Positions 17,539 to 27,054 of a stretch of 64,000 nt of DNA are shown here, in pieces. Source of the stretch: Clostridiales bacterium. Lineage in GTDB: Bacteria > Bacillota > Clostridia > Saccharofermentanales > Saccharofermentanaceae. The number at the start of each line of letters is the position of its first letter. Position 1 is the first letter of the stretch. The DNA is taken from contig JAFVDI010000003.1 of assembly GCA_017478485.1 (NCBI GenBank), forward strand, positions 248,001 to 312,000, read 5' to 3'. The notes below the pieces were generated by a model. The model did not search any database. It worked only from the letters and a program-made list of their open reading frames with translations, and was not told the origin of the DNA. A program made the position numbers and the translations under genes.

Positions 17539-18327
17539 TTGCATACTTACATATTCAACAGCCGTGACGTGGCTGCATATTTCAAATATTTTTCTGTTCC
17601 GAGCTATCTCGAAGTGTCATACATGCAGTATATCTTCAATCTCGGCAACAAGATTTTAGCCGAGCCCCTTACAAGGGATTTCGAGCATTTTAAAAATGAA
17701 GTGTTCCGTGAGCTCTATTTTCTGTGGGCTAACGGATTTGAAGACGAGAGGTCTGACATTTCAGCAATGACTGCAGACGGCCAGCTTGCGCTTATCTGCG
17801 ACCAGGAATGCATCAATCTCGAGTCATATATGAAGCTTATCTGCCTGCATCTGATCTTTTCGGGCAATCTTCCGTATATCAACCTCAATTTCACCGGCAT
17901 GATGTTCCAGCTGGGACTCAAGTGCGATATTGACGTTTACGAGGAGAACGTAAGGAAGATCATGGAATCATTGAGGCTCGTTGCATATGATGCTTTCGGT
18001 CATATGTTTGATCTTGGGCTCGGCGTTCCGGATGAGCTCCTCCGCGTTTCATTGCGCGAGGAATTCAAGGCAAGTCTGGTAAACAGGAACTTCAGGGAGA
18101 GCCTTAAGAACGAGCAGCTCAGCTGGCTTGCAGAGCTCAAGGACAAGTCTCTTAAGGTCTTCGGAAGCATTCCTGCAAGAAGAAGGACGGCAGCCTCTTC
18201 AAAGGTTTCTGATACAAGGCAGAATCCGGGTTCCGTCAGCGGTGCAAAATATTCAGATACGGCGGCTCAGATACCGTCAGGCATAGTCCAGCCGAAGGGT
18301 GCTCCTTCGAAAGGAAACAGGAAATAA
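17539..18327 (+). CDS. Protein of unknown function upstream of giant activase
   Basis: I do not recognise this 262-residue protein. It appears soluble and largely helical (for example RDFEHFKNEVFRELYFLW and ENVRKIMESLRLVAYDAF), with no signal peptide or membrane segment. The last 60 or so residues are low-complexity, rich in Ser, Arg, Lys, Pro and Gly. The start is a TTG at 17539 with AGAGGT upstream; no better start exists near the N-terminus. An extended -10 promoter lies just upstream. It ends 20 nt before the giant activase gene and is probably co-transcribed with it, so a role linked to that protein is possible but unproven. Confidence 0.6.
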   Translation: MHTYIFNSRDVAAYFKYFSVPSYLEVSYMQYIFNLGNKILAEPLTRDFEHFKNEVFRELYFLWANGFEDERSDISAMTADGQLALICDQECINLESYMKLICLHLIFSGNLPYINLNFTGMMFQLGLKCDIDVYEENVRKIMESLRLVAYDAFGHMFDLGLGVPDELLRVSLREEFKASLVNRNFRESLKNEQLSWLAELKDKSLKVFGSIPARRRTAASSKVSDTRQNPGSVSGAKYSDTAAQIPSGIVQPKGAPSKGNRK

Positions 18328-18347
18328 GCGTGAGTGGAGGACAGCAG

Positions 18348-21300
18348 ATGGACAAGTTCTACAGTTTAGGGCTTGATATTGGATCAACGACTATCAAGGT
18401 GGTTCTTCTCGATGGTGAGAAGACTATCCACAGCGAATATAAGAGACATCATTCGGATGTATCCGGTCTTTTGAACGAGCTTTTCGAGGATCTTAACAAG
18501 AAGTTCCCCGGAATAATGGTCGACACCGTAATAACCGGTTCGGGCGGACTTTCTGTTGCAAACTGGCTCGGCCTTAAGTTTACGCAGGAGGTCATGGCAG
18601 AGACCGTGGCCATCAGGAAGTATCACCCTGAGACTGACGTAATCATCGAGCTCGGCGGTGAGGATGCAAAGATCACTTACATGCATCCTGTCTTAGAGCA
18701 GCGTATGAACGGTACCTGTGCAGGCGGTACGGGCGCTTTCATCGACCAGATGGCATCGCTCCTTCAGACAGACGCTGACGGACTCAACAACTTCGCAAAG
18801 GATTACAGATCGCTTTATACCATAGCTTCAAGATGCGGCGTTTTCGCAAAGAGCGATCTCCAGCCGCTGATCAACGAGGGCGCCGCTAAGGAGGACCTCG
18901 CTGCTTCCATCTATCAGTCAGTCGTTAACCAGACTATATCAGGTCTTGCGTGCGGAAGGCCCATCAAGGGCAACGTAGCTTTCCTCGGCGGACCTCTGTT
19001 CTTCAATTCCGAGCTCAGGAACGCGTTTGAAAGAACGCTCGCAGAGAAGGTTGATTCCTTCTGGATGCCTGATGACGCTCAGATCTATGTTGCGCTGGGC
19101 GCAGCGCTTTCAGCTGACGGCAAGAATCCCGTACTTCTTTCCGATCTTCTCGACAAGCTTAAGAACCGTGAGGGTTTCGTTCCCGACATCATCAGGATCG
19201 ATCCCATCTTCAAGAGTGAGGAAGACAAAAAGGCATTTGACGAGCGCCACAAGAAGGACATGATCCCTGTCCTTGATTTCAAGGACCAGAAGGGAGCGCT
19301 CTTCCTCGGACTCGATGCAGGCTCGACCACCACAAAGGCTGTTGTCATCAACACCAAGGGCGAACTCGTTTACACATACTATGCAAGCAACAAGGGCAAC
19401 CCCGTAATGAGTGCGGTTACCATCATGAAGGACATCTATTCGAAGATGCCTTCTGACTGCTATATCGCTTATTCCTGCGTAACGGGATACGGTGAGAACA
19501 TCATCAGGGCGGCGCTCAACATCGATCTCGGCGAGATCGAGACCATGGCTCACTTCCAGTCTGCTAAGTTCTTCTGCCCGGACGTTGATTTCATAATCGA
19601 CATCGGCGGTCAGGATATGAAGTGCATGAAGATCAGGAACGGCGTTATTGATTCCATCATGCTCAATGAGGCATGCTCTTCAGGATGCGGTTCATTCATC
19701 CAGACATTCGCAGAAACTTTAGGACTTACGACACCTGAGTTTGCCGCTGCAGCGCTTTCATCCACAAAGCCTGTCGATCTCGGAACGAGATGTACGGTCT
19801 TCATGAACTCAAAGGTTAAGCAGGCCCAGAAGGAAGGAGCTTCCGTTGGAGACATCTCCGCAGGTCTTTCATATTCCGTAGTCAGAAATGCTCTTTACAA
19901 GGTCATCAAGATCCGTGATACGGAGCAGCTCGGAAAGAACATCGTCGTTCAGGGCGGTACGTTCTTAAATGACGCGATCCTGCGCTGCTTTGAACTCGTT
20001 TCCAAGAGAGATGTCATCAGACCTAACGTGGCAGGACTCATGGGCGCGTTCGGTGCTGCGCTCATCGCACAGAGACGTTGCAAGGACGGTGCCAGATCAA
20101 AGCTTCTAGGAAGAGACGATCTTGATTCATTCACCATGGAGACTGAGAATACCCAGTGCCCGGGCTGCACGAATCACTGCAGACTCACTATTGCGACGTT
20201 CTCCAACGGCAGGAAGTTCGTTTCCGGAAACCGCTGCGAGAGGGGCGAAGACATCGCTCTTGATAAAGAGCCTGCAGATCAGAAGGATAAGATCCCCAAT
20301 CTGTTCGCATACAAGTACAACAGGACGTTTAAATATCAGCCTCTTAAGCTTGAGGACGCTCCCAGAGGCGAGATCGGCATCCCGAGAGTATTGAACCAGT
20401 ACGAGAACTATCCTTTCTGGTTTACCGTGCTTACCAAGCTCGGATTCAGGGTTTTGATCTCTGCAAGGTCATCACATAAGCTCTATGAATCAGGCATGGA
20501 GACTATCCCTTCGGAGTCAGTTTGCTATCCTGCAAAGCTTGCGCACGGCCATATCGAGAACCTTATATCACGCGGCATCAAGACGATCTTCTATCCGGAC
20601 GTTCCGTATGAGAATGTCGAGAACCAGGGATCAAACAACCACTATAACTGCCCGATCGTATGCTCTTACCCTGAGGTAATCCGCAACAATGTTGAGAACC
20701 TCAAGGAGAAGGAGATACGTTATCTCAATCCGTTCATGCCGCTCGATAATCTTGACTGTGTTGCAGAGAAGCTCGTTAAGATCTTCGATTACACTGCAGT
20801 GTCGCTCAAAGAAGCCAAAGCAGCTGTTCAGGCAGGTGCCGAGGAATATTTCAACTTCAAGGAAGACATCCGCAACAAGGGCGCCCAGATACTCAAGGAA
20901 ATGGAAGAGAAGGGCCTTAAGGGTGTTGTCCTTGCGGGCAGACCTTATCACATCGACCCCGAGATCAACCACGGCATCCCCGAGATGATCAATTCACTTG
21001 GTCTCGCAGTGCTTACTGAAGACTCTGTCGCAAGACCCGGAAGACTTAAGCGTCCTATCCGCGTCATCGACCAGTGGATGTATCACACAAGACTCTACGA
21101 GGCTGCAGCTTACGTTATCACAAGGCCTGACCTTGAACTCGTTCAGCTTACGAGCTTCGGATGCGGACTTGACGCAGTCACTTCTGATCAGGTCCAGGAG
21201 ATCCTTGAATCATCAGGCAAGCTCTATACGCTCCTCAAGATCGACGAGGTCAGTAACCTTGGTGCTGCGAGGATCAGAATGAGATCGCTTGTTGTTGCGA

Positions 21301-22814
21301 TGAATGAGCGTGCCGAACTCGAGCAGAGCGGTGCGGCTGTCGAAAAGCTCTATCCGTCTGCAGATGCACAGCCTGATGACGCACCTTACACGATGCGCAG
21401 GGTAGAGTTCACCAAGGAGAACAAGAAAAATCACACCATCCTTGCTCCGCAGATGGCGCCTATCCAGTTTGAGTTCGTTGAGGCTGTTTTCCACAAGCAC
21501 GGATATAAGCTCAAGCTCCTCAAGCAGGCAACGAGGGAAGATATTGAGTGCGGACTCAAGTATGTTAATAACGACGCATGCTTCCCGACGATAATCGTTA
21601 TCGGCCAGATGATCAATGCGATCCTCAAGGGCGACATTGATCCTGACAATACTACACTCGCAATTACTCAGACGGGCGGCGGATGCCGTGCAACAAACTA
21701 CGTTGCTTTCTTAAGAAAAGCCCTGAGAGAAGCAGGATATCCCCAGATCCCCGTCATCACGATCTCTGCACAGAGATTCGAGAAGAACGAAGGATTCGAA
21801 TATACCGCGGGATTCCTTCTTGATGCGGTCAAGGCATTAAGCCTCGGCGACATGCTCACGACTCTGCTCCTTCGCGTCAGACCTTACGAGAAGGTTGAAG
21901 GATCGGCAAATGCGCTGTATTCGTACATTAACAAGATCGGACGCCATATGCTCAATCCAAAGGGCATCAGCGATGACCTTACGGAACGTTACGACAAGAT
22001 AATGCCCAACAGCTATTATTCGAAGTCGCCCGAGCAGAAGAAAAAGATCCGCGACTGCCTTGCCGATATCGGCGTTGACATGGAGAACGTTCCCGTCATC
22101 ACAAAGTACAAGGCATTCATTAAGTATGCAGTTCAGAAGTTTGACCAGCTTCCGCTCCTCGACATTCCTAGAAAGCCGAGGGTAGGACTTGTAGGAGAGA
22201 TCCTCGTAAAGTTCCAGCCTGATGCCAACAATAACGCCATCGACGTTATCGAGGCAGAAGGATGCGAAGGCGTATTGCCCGGCGTACTTGATTTCTTCCT
22301 GTACTGTGCATACAACCCTATCTGGCAGGCTGAGAACCTCGGCAAGAGCAAGAAGACCGCTTATATCATGAAGCAGGGAATCAGGTTCCTTGAGTCTTTG
22401 AGAAAGCCCATCAACCGCGAGTTTAAGGCTACCGGAGGCAAGTTCATGCTCACCGAGAGGATCCAGGAACTTGCAGAGAAATCTTCAAGCGTACTCAGCT
22501 GTGGCAATTCATGTGGTGAGGGATGGTTCCTTACTGCCGAGATGATCGAGCTCATCCAGGACGGCGTTCCGAACATAATATGCGCACAGCCTTTTGCGTG
22601 CCTGCCTAACCATGTAACCGGAAAGGGCATGATCAAGGAGCTCCGCCGCCAGTATCCGAATTCGAACATCATCCCGATCGACTATGACCCGGGTGCTTCA
22701 GAAGCTAACCAGCTCAACAGGATCAAGCTCATGATCAGCACCGCACATACTGTCAGGAACAAGGAGATCGAAGACCAGAAAAGATCCCAGGGCGGATCAC
22801 CCGTGGAGGACTGA
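18348..22814 (+). CDS. Giant 2-hydroxyacyl-CoA dehydratase activase-like protein
   Basis: A 1488-residue fusion of two BadF/BadG/BcrA/BcrD (ASKHA) ATPase modules with C-terminal dehydratase-like domains. Module 1 begins LGLDIGSTTIKVV and has NGTCAGGTGAFIDQ (Cys124) and SRCGVFAKSDLQP (Cys163), the cysteines that in HgdC-type activases hold a [4Fe-4S] cluster at the dimer interface. Module 2 repeats the plan (LGLDAGSTTTKAV, EACSSGCGSF, GTRCTVFMNSKV). Then follow a Cys-rich segment (CPGCTNHCRL) and domains like DUF2229 and the dehydratase subunits (GGGCRATNYV, CGNSCGEGW, AQPFACLPNH). ATG 18348 is preferred over GTG 18330 because GGAGG lies 7 nt before it. ATP-driven electron transfer is inferred; the substrate is unknown. 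Confidence 0.87.
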   Translation: MDKFYSLGLDIGSTTIKVVLLDGEKTIHSEYKRHHSDVSGLLNELFEDLNKKFPGIMVDTVITGSGGLSVANWLGLKFTQEVMAETVAIRKYHPETDVIIELGGEDAKITYMHPVLEQRMNGTCAGGTGAFIDQMASLLQTDADGLNNFAKDYRSLYTIASRCGVFAKSDLQPLINEGAAKEDLAASIYQSVVNQTISGLACGRPIKGNVAFLGGPLFFNSELRNAFERTLAEKVDSFWMPDDAQIYVALGAALSADGKNPVLLSDLLDKLKNREGFVPDIIRIDPIFKSEEDKKAFDERHKKDMIPVLDFKDQKGALFLGLDAGSTTTKAVVINTKGELVYTYYASNKGNPVMSAVTIMKDIYSKMPSDCYIAYSCVTGYGENIIRAALNIDLGEIETMAHFQSAKFFCPDVDFIIDIGGQDMKCMKIRNGVIDSIMLNEACSSGCGSFIQTFAETLGLTTPEFAAAALSSTKPVDLGTRCTVFMNSKVKQAQKEGASVGDISAGLSYSVVRNALYKVIKIRDTEQLGKNIVVQGGTFLNDAILRCFELVSKRDVIRPNVAGLMGAFGAALIAQRRCKDGARSKLLGRDDLDSFTMETENTQCPGCTNHCRLTIATFSNGRKFVSGNRCERGEDIALDKEPADQKDKIPNLFAYKYNRTFKYQPLKLEDAPRGEIGIPRVLNQYENYPFWFTVLTKLGFRVLISARSSHKLYESGMETIPSESVCYPAKLAHGHIENLISRGIKTIFYPDVPYENVENQGSNNHYNCPIVCSYPEVIRNNVENLKEKEIRYLNPFMPLDNLDCVAEKLVKIFDYTAVSLKEAKAAVQAGAEEYFNFKEDIRNKGAQILKEMEEKGLKGVVLAGRPYHIDPEINHGIPEMINSLGLAVLTEDSVARPGRLKRPIRVIDQWMYHTRLYEAAAYVITRPDLELVQLTSFGCGLDAVTSDQVQEILESSGKLYTLLKIDEVSNLGAARIRMRSLVVAMNERAELEQSGAAVEKLYPSADAQPDDAPYTMRRVEFTKENKKNHTILAPQMAPIQFEFVEAVFHKHGYKLKLLKQATREDIECGLKYVNNDACFPTIIVIGQMINAILKGDIDPDNTTLAITQTGGGCRATNYVAFLRKALREAGYPQIPVITISAQRFEKNEGFEYTAGFLLDAVKALSLGDMLTTLLLRVRPYEKVEGSANALYSYINKIGRHMLNPKGISDDLTERYDKIMPNSYYSKSPEQKKKIRDCLADIGVDMENVPVITKYKAFIKYAVQKFDQLPLLDIPRKPRVGLVGEILVKFQPDANNNAIDVIEAEGCEGVLPGVLDFFLYCAYNPIWQAENLGKSKKTAYIMKQGIRFLESLRKPINREFKATGGKFMLTERIQELAEKSSSVLSCGNSCGEGWFLTAEMIELIQDGVPNIICAQPFACLPNHVTGKGMIKELRRQYPNSNIIPIDYDPGASEANQLNRIKLMISTAHTVRNKEIEDQKRSQGGSPVED

Positions 22815-22816
22815 TA

Positions 22817-25516
22817 ATGAGCAGGCTCCTTTTAGTAGACGGTAACTCGATAATCAACCGCGCTTACTATGCGGTAATCGGACGCGCACCGATGACGGCG
22901 CCTGACGGAACGCCTACGGGAGCCGTAAACGGCTTCTTCAACTCCATTCTTGGCGTTATGGGCGAATATAAGCCCGATAACATCTGCGTTCTTTTCGACA
23001 GGAGAGAGCCCACGTTCAGGCATAAGATGAGCGCTGATTACAAGGCAAACCGCAAGGGCATGCCTGACGATCTTGCAGCCCAGATGCCTGTCGTAAAAGA
23101 GATCCTCGATCTCTGGGGCGTATCCAGGATGGAACTTGCGGGTTATGAAGCCGATGACCTTATCGGAACACTCTCTAAGATGGGCGAACAGGCCGGTATG
23201 GATGTTTTCATCTTCAGCGGCGACCATGATGATTTCCAGCTCATCTCAGACAAGGTTTCCGTCGTTATGCCTCAGTCAGGCAAAGACAAAGACCCGAGAG
23301 TGCTTTTCGACCGCGAAAGATTTGAGACAACATATGGTGTTAAGCCTGAGGTCTTCGTTCAGGTAAAAGCCCTGATGGGTGATAACTCGGACAACATCAA
23401 AGGCGTTGAAAAAGTAGGTGAGAAGACTGCATTCAAGCTCATTGCCGATTACGGTTCATGCGACGGCGTAATGGCTAATGCGGACAAGCTTTCTCCTGCT
23501 TTAAGTGCAAGGATCTCCGCTGCGGGCGATCTACTTGCCATGAACATCAAGCTCTGCACGATCGACAGGGAAGCGCCAGTGCCTTTCGGCCTTGATAAGA
23601 CCGGATTCAACGGTGAACCATCCGACAGCCAGGCGCTGTATAACAGGCTCTCCGCGCTGTCACTTAAGATGCTCATCAAAAAGCTCGGACTTGACGGAAT
23701 GCAGAGAAGCGAAGCTGCTGCCCCCGCGCAGGAAATGGATGATGAATCCAAAGCCGTAATGGATAAGCTGAAGGGACTGCTCGATAACGGATTTGAAGTC
23801 GTTATGGGCGGATGTGATCTTCCTGAAGGCGAGCTTGCCGCAGGTATTGATTTTGTAACGGCTTCAAACGGCAAATACGTGCTCCTGCTTGATTTCGACA
23901 ATGCAAAGCTTTACTGCATGACGGAAGACGAGGCTCTGAAGGCCTTTTCAAAGGGAAGCATCATTCCCGCGGCATACGGATATAAGGACAGATCCAAGCA
24001 GATCGATTATCCTTTGCCTGCCGTCAGCTCCGTTTTCGACATTGAGATATGCGGATATGTAATGAACCTCATCGAAGGCAAGTCTGACCTTGAGAGGCTC
24101 TATGAATATACTACCGGATCACTTTATCCCGTAGTCGAGGAGAAGGCCAAAGCCGTTCAGCTTTCGCTGTTTGACGAGCTTTCTTCTTCGGTTAACGTTG
24201 AGGAGGAACTCAAAAAGGAAGGCAAGCGCCTTTGCTGCGTTACTGCTGTCGCAAGGATCCTCCTTCATAAGCTCGAAAAGGAGGAGAAGATAAAGAAACT
24301 CCTCTATGACATTGAATTCCCGCTTGTTATTACGCTGGACAGGATCGAGCGTGCGGGAATGCATGTTTCGCGCGAAAGACTTGATGCGCTCCATGCCGAG
24401 TATACGAACAGGCTTGAAGACATCGAGGCGCGCATCTTTGACATGACCGGAATGCATTTCAACGTCAATTCACCCAAGCAGCTCGGGGACGTTCTCTACG
24501 GCGAGAAGGGCCTTAATCTGCCTCACGGAAAGAAAGGCAAGAATGGCGCTTATTCTACAGGCATCGATGAGCTTAACAGGCTCAGGGAATATCATCCTGT
24601 CATTGAAGAGATAATCAAATACAGAGAGCTTTCAAAGCTCGATTCAACATATGCGGCGGGACTTACGCGCTCCATCAGGAACGACGGCCGCATTCATACA
24701 ACGTTCACTCAGGCCATGACAAACACCGGAAGGCTCTCTTCGACCGAGCCCAACCTTCAGAACATACCGGTAAGGTCTGACGAAGGATCGAGGCTCAGAG
24801 AGGCATTTACGGCCTCTGAAGGATGCGTCCTCGTTGATGCGGACTATTCACAGATCGAACTGCGTCTTCTGGCTGCGCTCTCAAATGACGAGACAATGTG
24901 CTCTGCATTTATAGGCGGTGAGGACATCCACAGAAAGACCGCTTCCAAGGTGTTCGGCGTCAACGAGGATGCCGTTACCCATAAGATGCGTTCTATCGCA
25001 AAGACGGTCAATTTCAGCATCATATACGGTATTTCGGATTACGGCCTTGCAACCGATCTCGGCATCGGATACAAGGAAGCGGGAACCCTCATAAAAGAAT
25101 ATGAGAACCAGTTCCCGGGCATCATGAAATACCTTAACGGCCTTAAGGAAAACGGTGAGAAGAACGGCTATGTCGAGACAATGTTCGGCAGGAAGAGGAT
25201 CTTATCCGAGCTCAAGAGCCAGAACAGGAACGTCAGGAACTTCGGTTTCAGGGCCGCAATGAATACGCCTATCCAGGGCACAGCGGCTGACATAATCAAG
25301 ATCGCCATGAACCGCGTCAGCGAAGCTCTTGCAAATGAACTCCCTGATGCAAAACTCGTCATGCAGGTCCACGACGAACTCATTGTGGAATGCCCTGAAA
25401 AGGATGCCGAAAAGGCATCCGAGATCCTCAAAAGAGAGATGGAAGCGTCAGCGGTACTTTCAGTTCCGCTCGTTGCCGAAGTCGGTACAGGAAAGGACTG
25501 GCTTAGCGCTAAATAA
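22817..25516 (+). CDS. polA: DNA polymerase I
   Basis: An 899-residue family A polymerase used for Okazaki-fragment processing and repair. The N-terminal 5'-3' exonuclease/FEN domain (about residues 1-290) shows LLVDGNSIINRAYYA and AGYEADDLIGTL. The middle 3'-5' exonuclease-like domain lacks the usual DxE proofreading motif and is probably inactive, as in many Firmicutes. The polymerase domain has motif A DADYSQIELRLLAALS, motif B RSIAKTVNFSIIYGIS and motif C MQVHDELIVE. GGAGG precedes the start. It lies 2 nt after the activase gene and shares one base with coaE (TAATG), forming an operon. Confidence 0.94.
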   Translation: MSRLLLVDGNSIINRAYYAVIGRAPMTAPDGTPTGAVNGFFNSILGVMGEYKPDNICVLFDRREPTFRHKMSADYKANRKGMPDDLAAQMPVVKEILDLWGVSRMELAGYEADDLIGTLSKMGEQAGMDVFIFSGDHDDFQLISDKVSVVMPQSGKDKDPRVLFDRERFETTYGVKPEVFVQVKALMGDNSDNIKGVEKVGEKTAFKLIADYGSCDGVMANADKLSPALSARISAAGDLLAMNIKLCTIDREAPVPFGLDKTGFNGEPSDSQALYNRLSALSLKMLIKKLGLDGMQRSEAAAPAQEMDDESKAVMDKLKGLLDNGFEVVMGGCDLPEGELAAGIDFVTASNGKYVLLLDFDNAKLYCMTEDEALKAFSKGSIIPAAYGYKDRSKQIDYPLPAVSSVFDIEICGYVMNLIEGKSDLERLYEYTTGSLYPVVEEKAKAVQLSLFDELSSSVNVEEELKKEGKRLCCVTAVARILLHKLEKEEKIKKLLYDIEFPLVITLDRIERAGMHVSRERLDALHAEYTNRLEDIEARIFDMTGMHFNVNSPKQLGDVLYGEKGLNLPHGKKGKNGAYSTGIDELNRLREYHPVIEEIIKYRELSKLDSTYAAGLTRSIRNDGRIHTTFTQAMTNTGRLSSTEPNLQNIPVRSDEGSRLREAFTASEGCVLVDADYSQIELRLLAALSNDETMCSAFIGGEDIHRKTASKVFGVNEDAVTHKMRSIAKTVNFSIIYGISDYGLATDLGIGYKEAGTLIKEYENQFPGIMKYLNGLKENGEKNGYVETMFGRKRILSELKSQNRNVRNFGFRAAMNTPIQGTAADIIKIAMNRVSEALANELPDAKLVMQVHDELIVECPEKDAEKASEILKREMEASAVLSVPLVAEVGTGKDWLSAK

Positions 25517-26121
25517 TGTTTGTACTTGGAATAACAGGCGGAATCGGAAGCGGAAAGAGCACGGTAAGCGGTATCCTTCGCGATAAGGGTGTCCTGGTGC
25601 TCGATGCCGATGAGATATCCAGAAAAGTAACTGAACCCGGCGGAAAGGCGATCCCTGCGATCGCTGAAGAATTCGGCCCTAAGGCTATCGGTGCAGGCGG
25701 TGTAATGAACCGCAAGGCTGTTTCGCAGATAGTGTTTTCTGACAAGAAAAAGCTTGATGTCCTGAGCTCCATCGTTCACAGATTTGTTTTCGAGGAGATG
25801 GAAGAACAGGTCCAGAAGGAAAAGGAGAAGGGAACCAAATGCGTTGTTCTCGACGTACCGATCCCCGTAACCAGATTCACCGACATGTGCAACCAGATAT
25901 GGGTCGTAACATGCGATAAGGATGTAAGGCTCGCAAGGCTTGCAAAGCGCGGCCTCGATAAGGAAGAGGCAAACAGAAGGATCGATATGCAGATGTCCGA
26001 TGACGAGTACTGTGCTCTCGGTGATTTCTCCATAGACAATTCATGGGATCTTGAAAGCCTGAATGACAAGGTCGAAAGGCTTATCAAAGAGCAGCTCCAT
26101 TCAAGAGGCATCAGGATATGA
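25516..26121 (+). CDS. coaE: Dephospho-CoA kinase
   Basis: A 201-residue P-loop kinase that phosphorylates the 3' hydroxyl of dephospho-CoA, the last step of coenzyme A synthesis. Seen are the Walker A loop GITGGIGSGKST at the N-terminus, VLDADEISR, VLDVPIPVT and the LID-region Arg cluster LARLAKRGLDKEEANRRI. Length is normal. The start overlaps the polA stop (TAATG) with no ribosome site of its own, so translational coupling is likely. polA-coaE linkage is common in Firmicutes. Confidence 0.93.
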   Translation: MFVLGITGGIGSGKSTVSGILRDKGVLVLDADEISRKVTEPGGKAIPAIAEEFGPKAIGAGGVMNRKAVSQIVFSDKKKLDVLSSIVHRFVFEEMEEQVQKEKEKGTKCVVLDVPIPVTRFTDMCNQIWVVTCDKDVRLARLAKRGLDKEEANRRIDMQMSDDEYCALGDFSIDNSWDLESLNDKVERLIKEQLHSRGIRI

Positions 26122-26462
26122 ATACGGCAGCAGTGATCACGGCAGCTTGCTTTACGGCAGTCTCTGTACTGTTTTTCGTTTATCTGCTCTTCACTAAGCA
26201 TCCGGTCTTTTCGGGGAAGTTTCGCAATTACTACAGGGCAGGCTCGGCAGTCTATATCTCGGGAACGGTCCTGCTCCTCATCCTGGCCTTTGCACTGAAA
26301 GGCGTTCCGGTAGCGTTTATTGTCATTTCAGAACTCATGATAATGACAGTCTTCATCGTAACGTATATACTCATAGCAAATCTGTCAAAAGCCTTAGCCG
26401 GCGCAGCAGAGCGCAATGCTCAAAGAACTGAGCAGGAAGAAAAGCCTGATGACAAAGAGTAA
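26118..26462 (+). CDS. Small membrane protein of unknown function
   Basis: A 114-residue protein with three predicted membrane helices (VITAACFTAVSVLFFVYLLF; VYISGTVLLLILAFAL; VAFIVISELMIMTVFIVTYI) and a charged tail (AERNAQRTEQEEKPDDKE). It overlaps coaE by ATGA and the next membrane gene by 14 nt, so all are likely one transcript. I do not recognise a family. Its position beside another small membrane protein suggests they act together, but this is inference. Confidence 0.7.
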   Translation: MNTAAVITAACFTAVSVLFFVYLLFTKHPVFSGKFRNYYRAGSAVYISGTVLLLILAFALKGVPVAFIVISELMIMTVFIVTYILIANLSKALAGAAERNAQRTEQEEKPDDKE

Positions 26463-27006
26463 GACAGTTTCAAGAGTACCCAAATTCATCAGCGGTTTCA
26501 TGACCGCTTTGGCGGGTGTGTTCTTTTTCCTGTTCCCGGAGACGGTATCCGGCGTGCTTGGCATACTCTGGGGCATCGTTCTCGTAGTGGCGGGTATCGC
26601 CGGCGCGGTAGATTATGTACTATGCATCAAGCAGTTCAAAGAAGAGAACTACGGTAATGCCGCAGGTGCCGAGATAGTCCTCGTTTATTCGATTATCATC
26701 ACGGTGCTCGGAATAATCTTCATGATCAGGCCGACCCTCGTAATGCAGCTCCTGTCATTTGTCATCGGTGTGTATTTCCTCATTGACGGTGTCGTAAAGC
26801 TAAGGAACTGCACGCTGGTACCCAGGATCAAAGACATACTGTGGTGTGTCATGCTGATGCTCTCGCTGGCTCTTATAGCCGCGGGCATCGCGCTCCTCGT
26901 AAACCCGTTCGGCGGGACCATTACGGTCATACGGTTCTCTGGTATAGCGTTCATCATAAGCGGCATCGAGAGTATCGCCGAGGAATCCTTTAAAAAGAGC
27001 AAATAA
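26449..27006 (+). CDS. DUF308/HdeD-like membrane protein
   Basis: A 185-residue membrane protein with about six hydrophobic helices in pairs (FMTALAGVFFFLFPETVSGV; LGILWGIVLVVAGIAGAV; VYSIIITVLGIIFMI; LLSFVIGVYFLIDGVVKL; MLMLSLALIAAGIALLVNPF; FSGIAFIISGIES), the repeating pattern of the DUF308/HdeD family. ATG 26449 is preferred over 26416 because AGGAAGA sits 8 nt upstream and the overlap with the preceding gene is then only 14 nt. Function in Gram-positives is unknown. A bidirectional terminator follows. Confidence 0.75.
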   Translation: MTKSKTVSRVPKFISGFMTALAGVFFFLFPETVSGVLGILWGIVLVVAGIAGAVDYVLCIKQFKEENYGNAAGAEIVLVYSIIITVLGIIFMIRPTLVMQLLSFVIGVYFLIDGVVKLRNCTLVPRIKDILWCVMLMLSLALIAAGIALLVNPFGGTITVIRFSGIAFIISGIESIAEESFKKSK

Positions 27007-27008
27007 TA

Positions 27009-27039
27009 AGAGTGCACATTGAAGTGCACTCTTTGTTTT
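27009..27039. terminator. Bidirectional terminator between convergent genes
   Basis: A perfect 9-bp stem AGAGTGCAC/GTGCACTCT with a 6-nt loop is followed by TTTGTTTT on the + strand and TATTATTT on the - strand. It serves the DUF308 operon and ychF. Confidence 0.85.
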
Positions 27040-27054
27040 AGCGTTATGGTCTTG

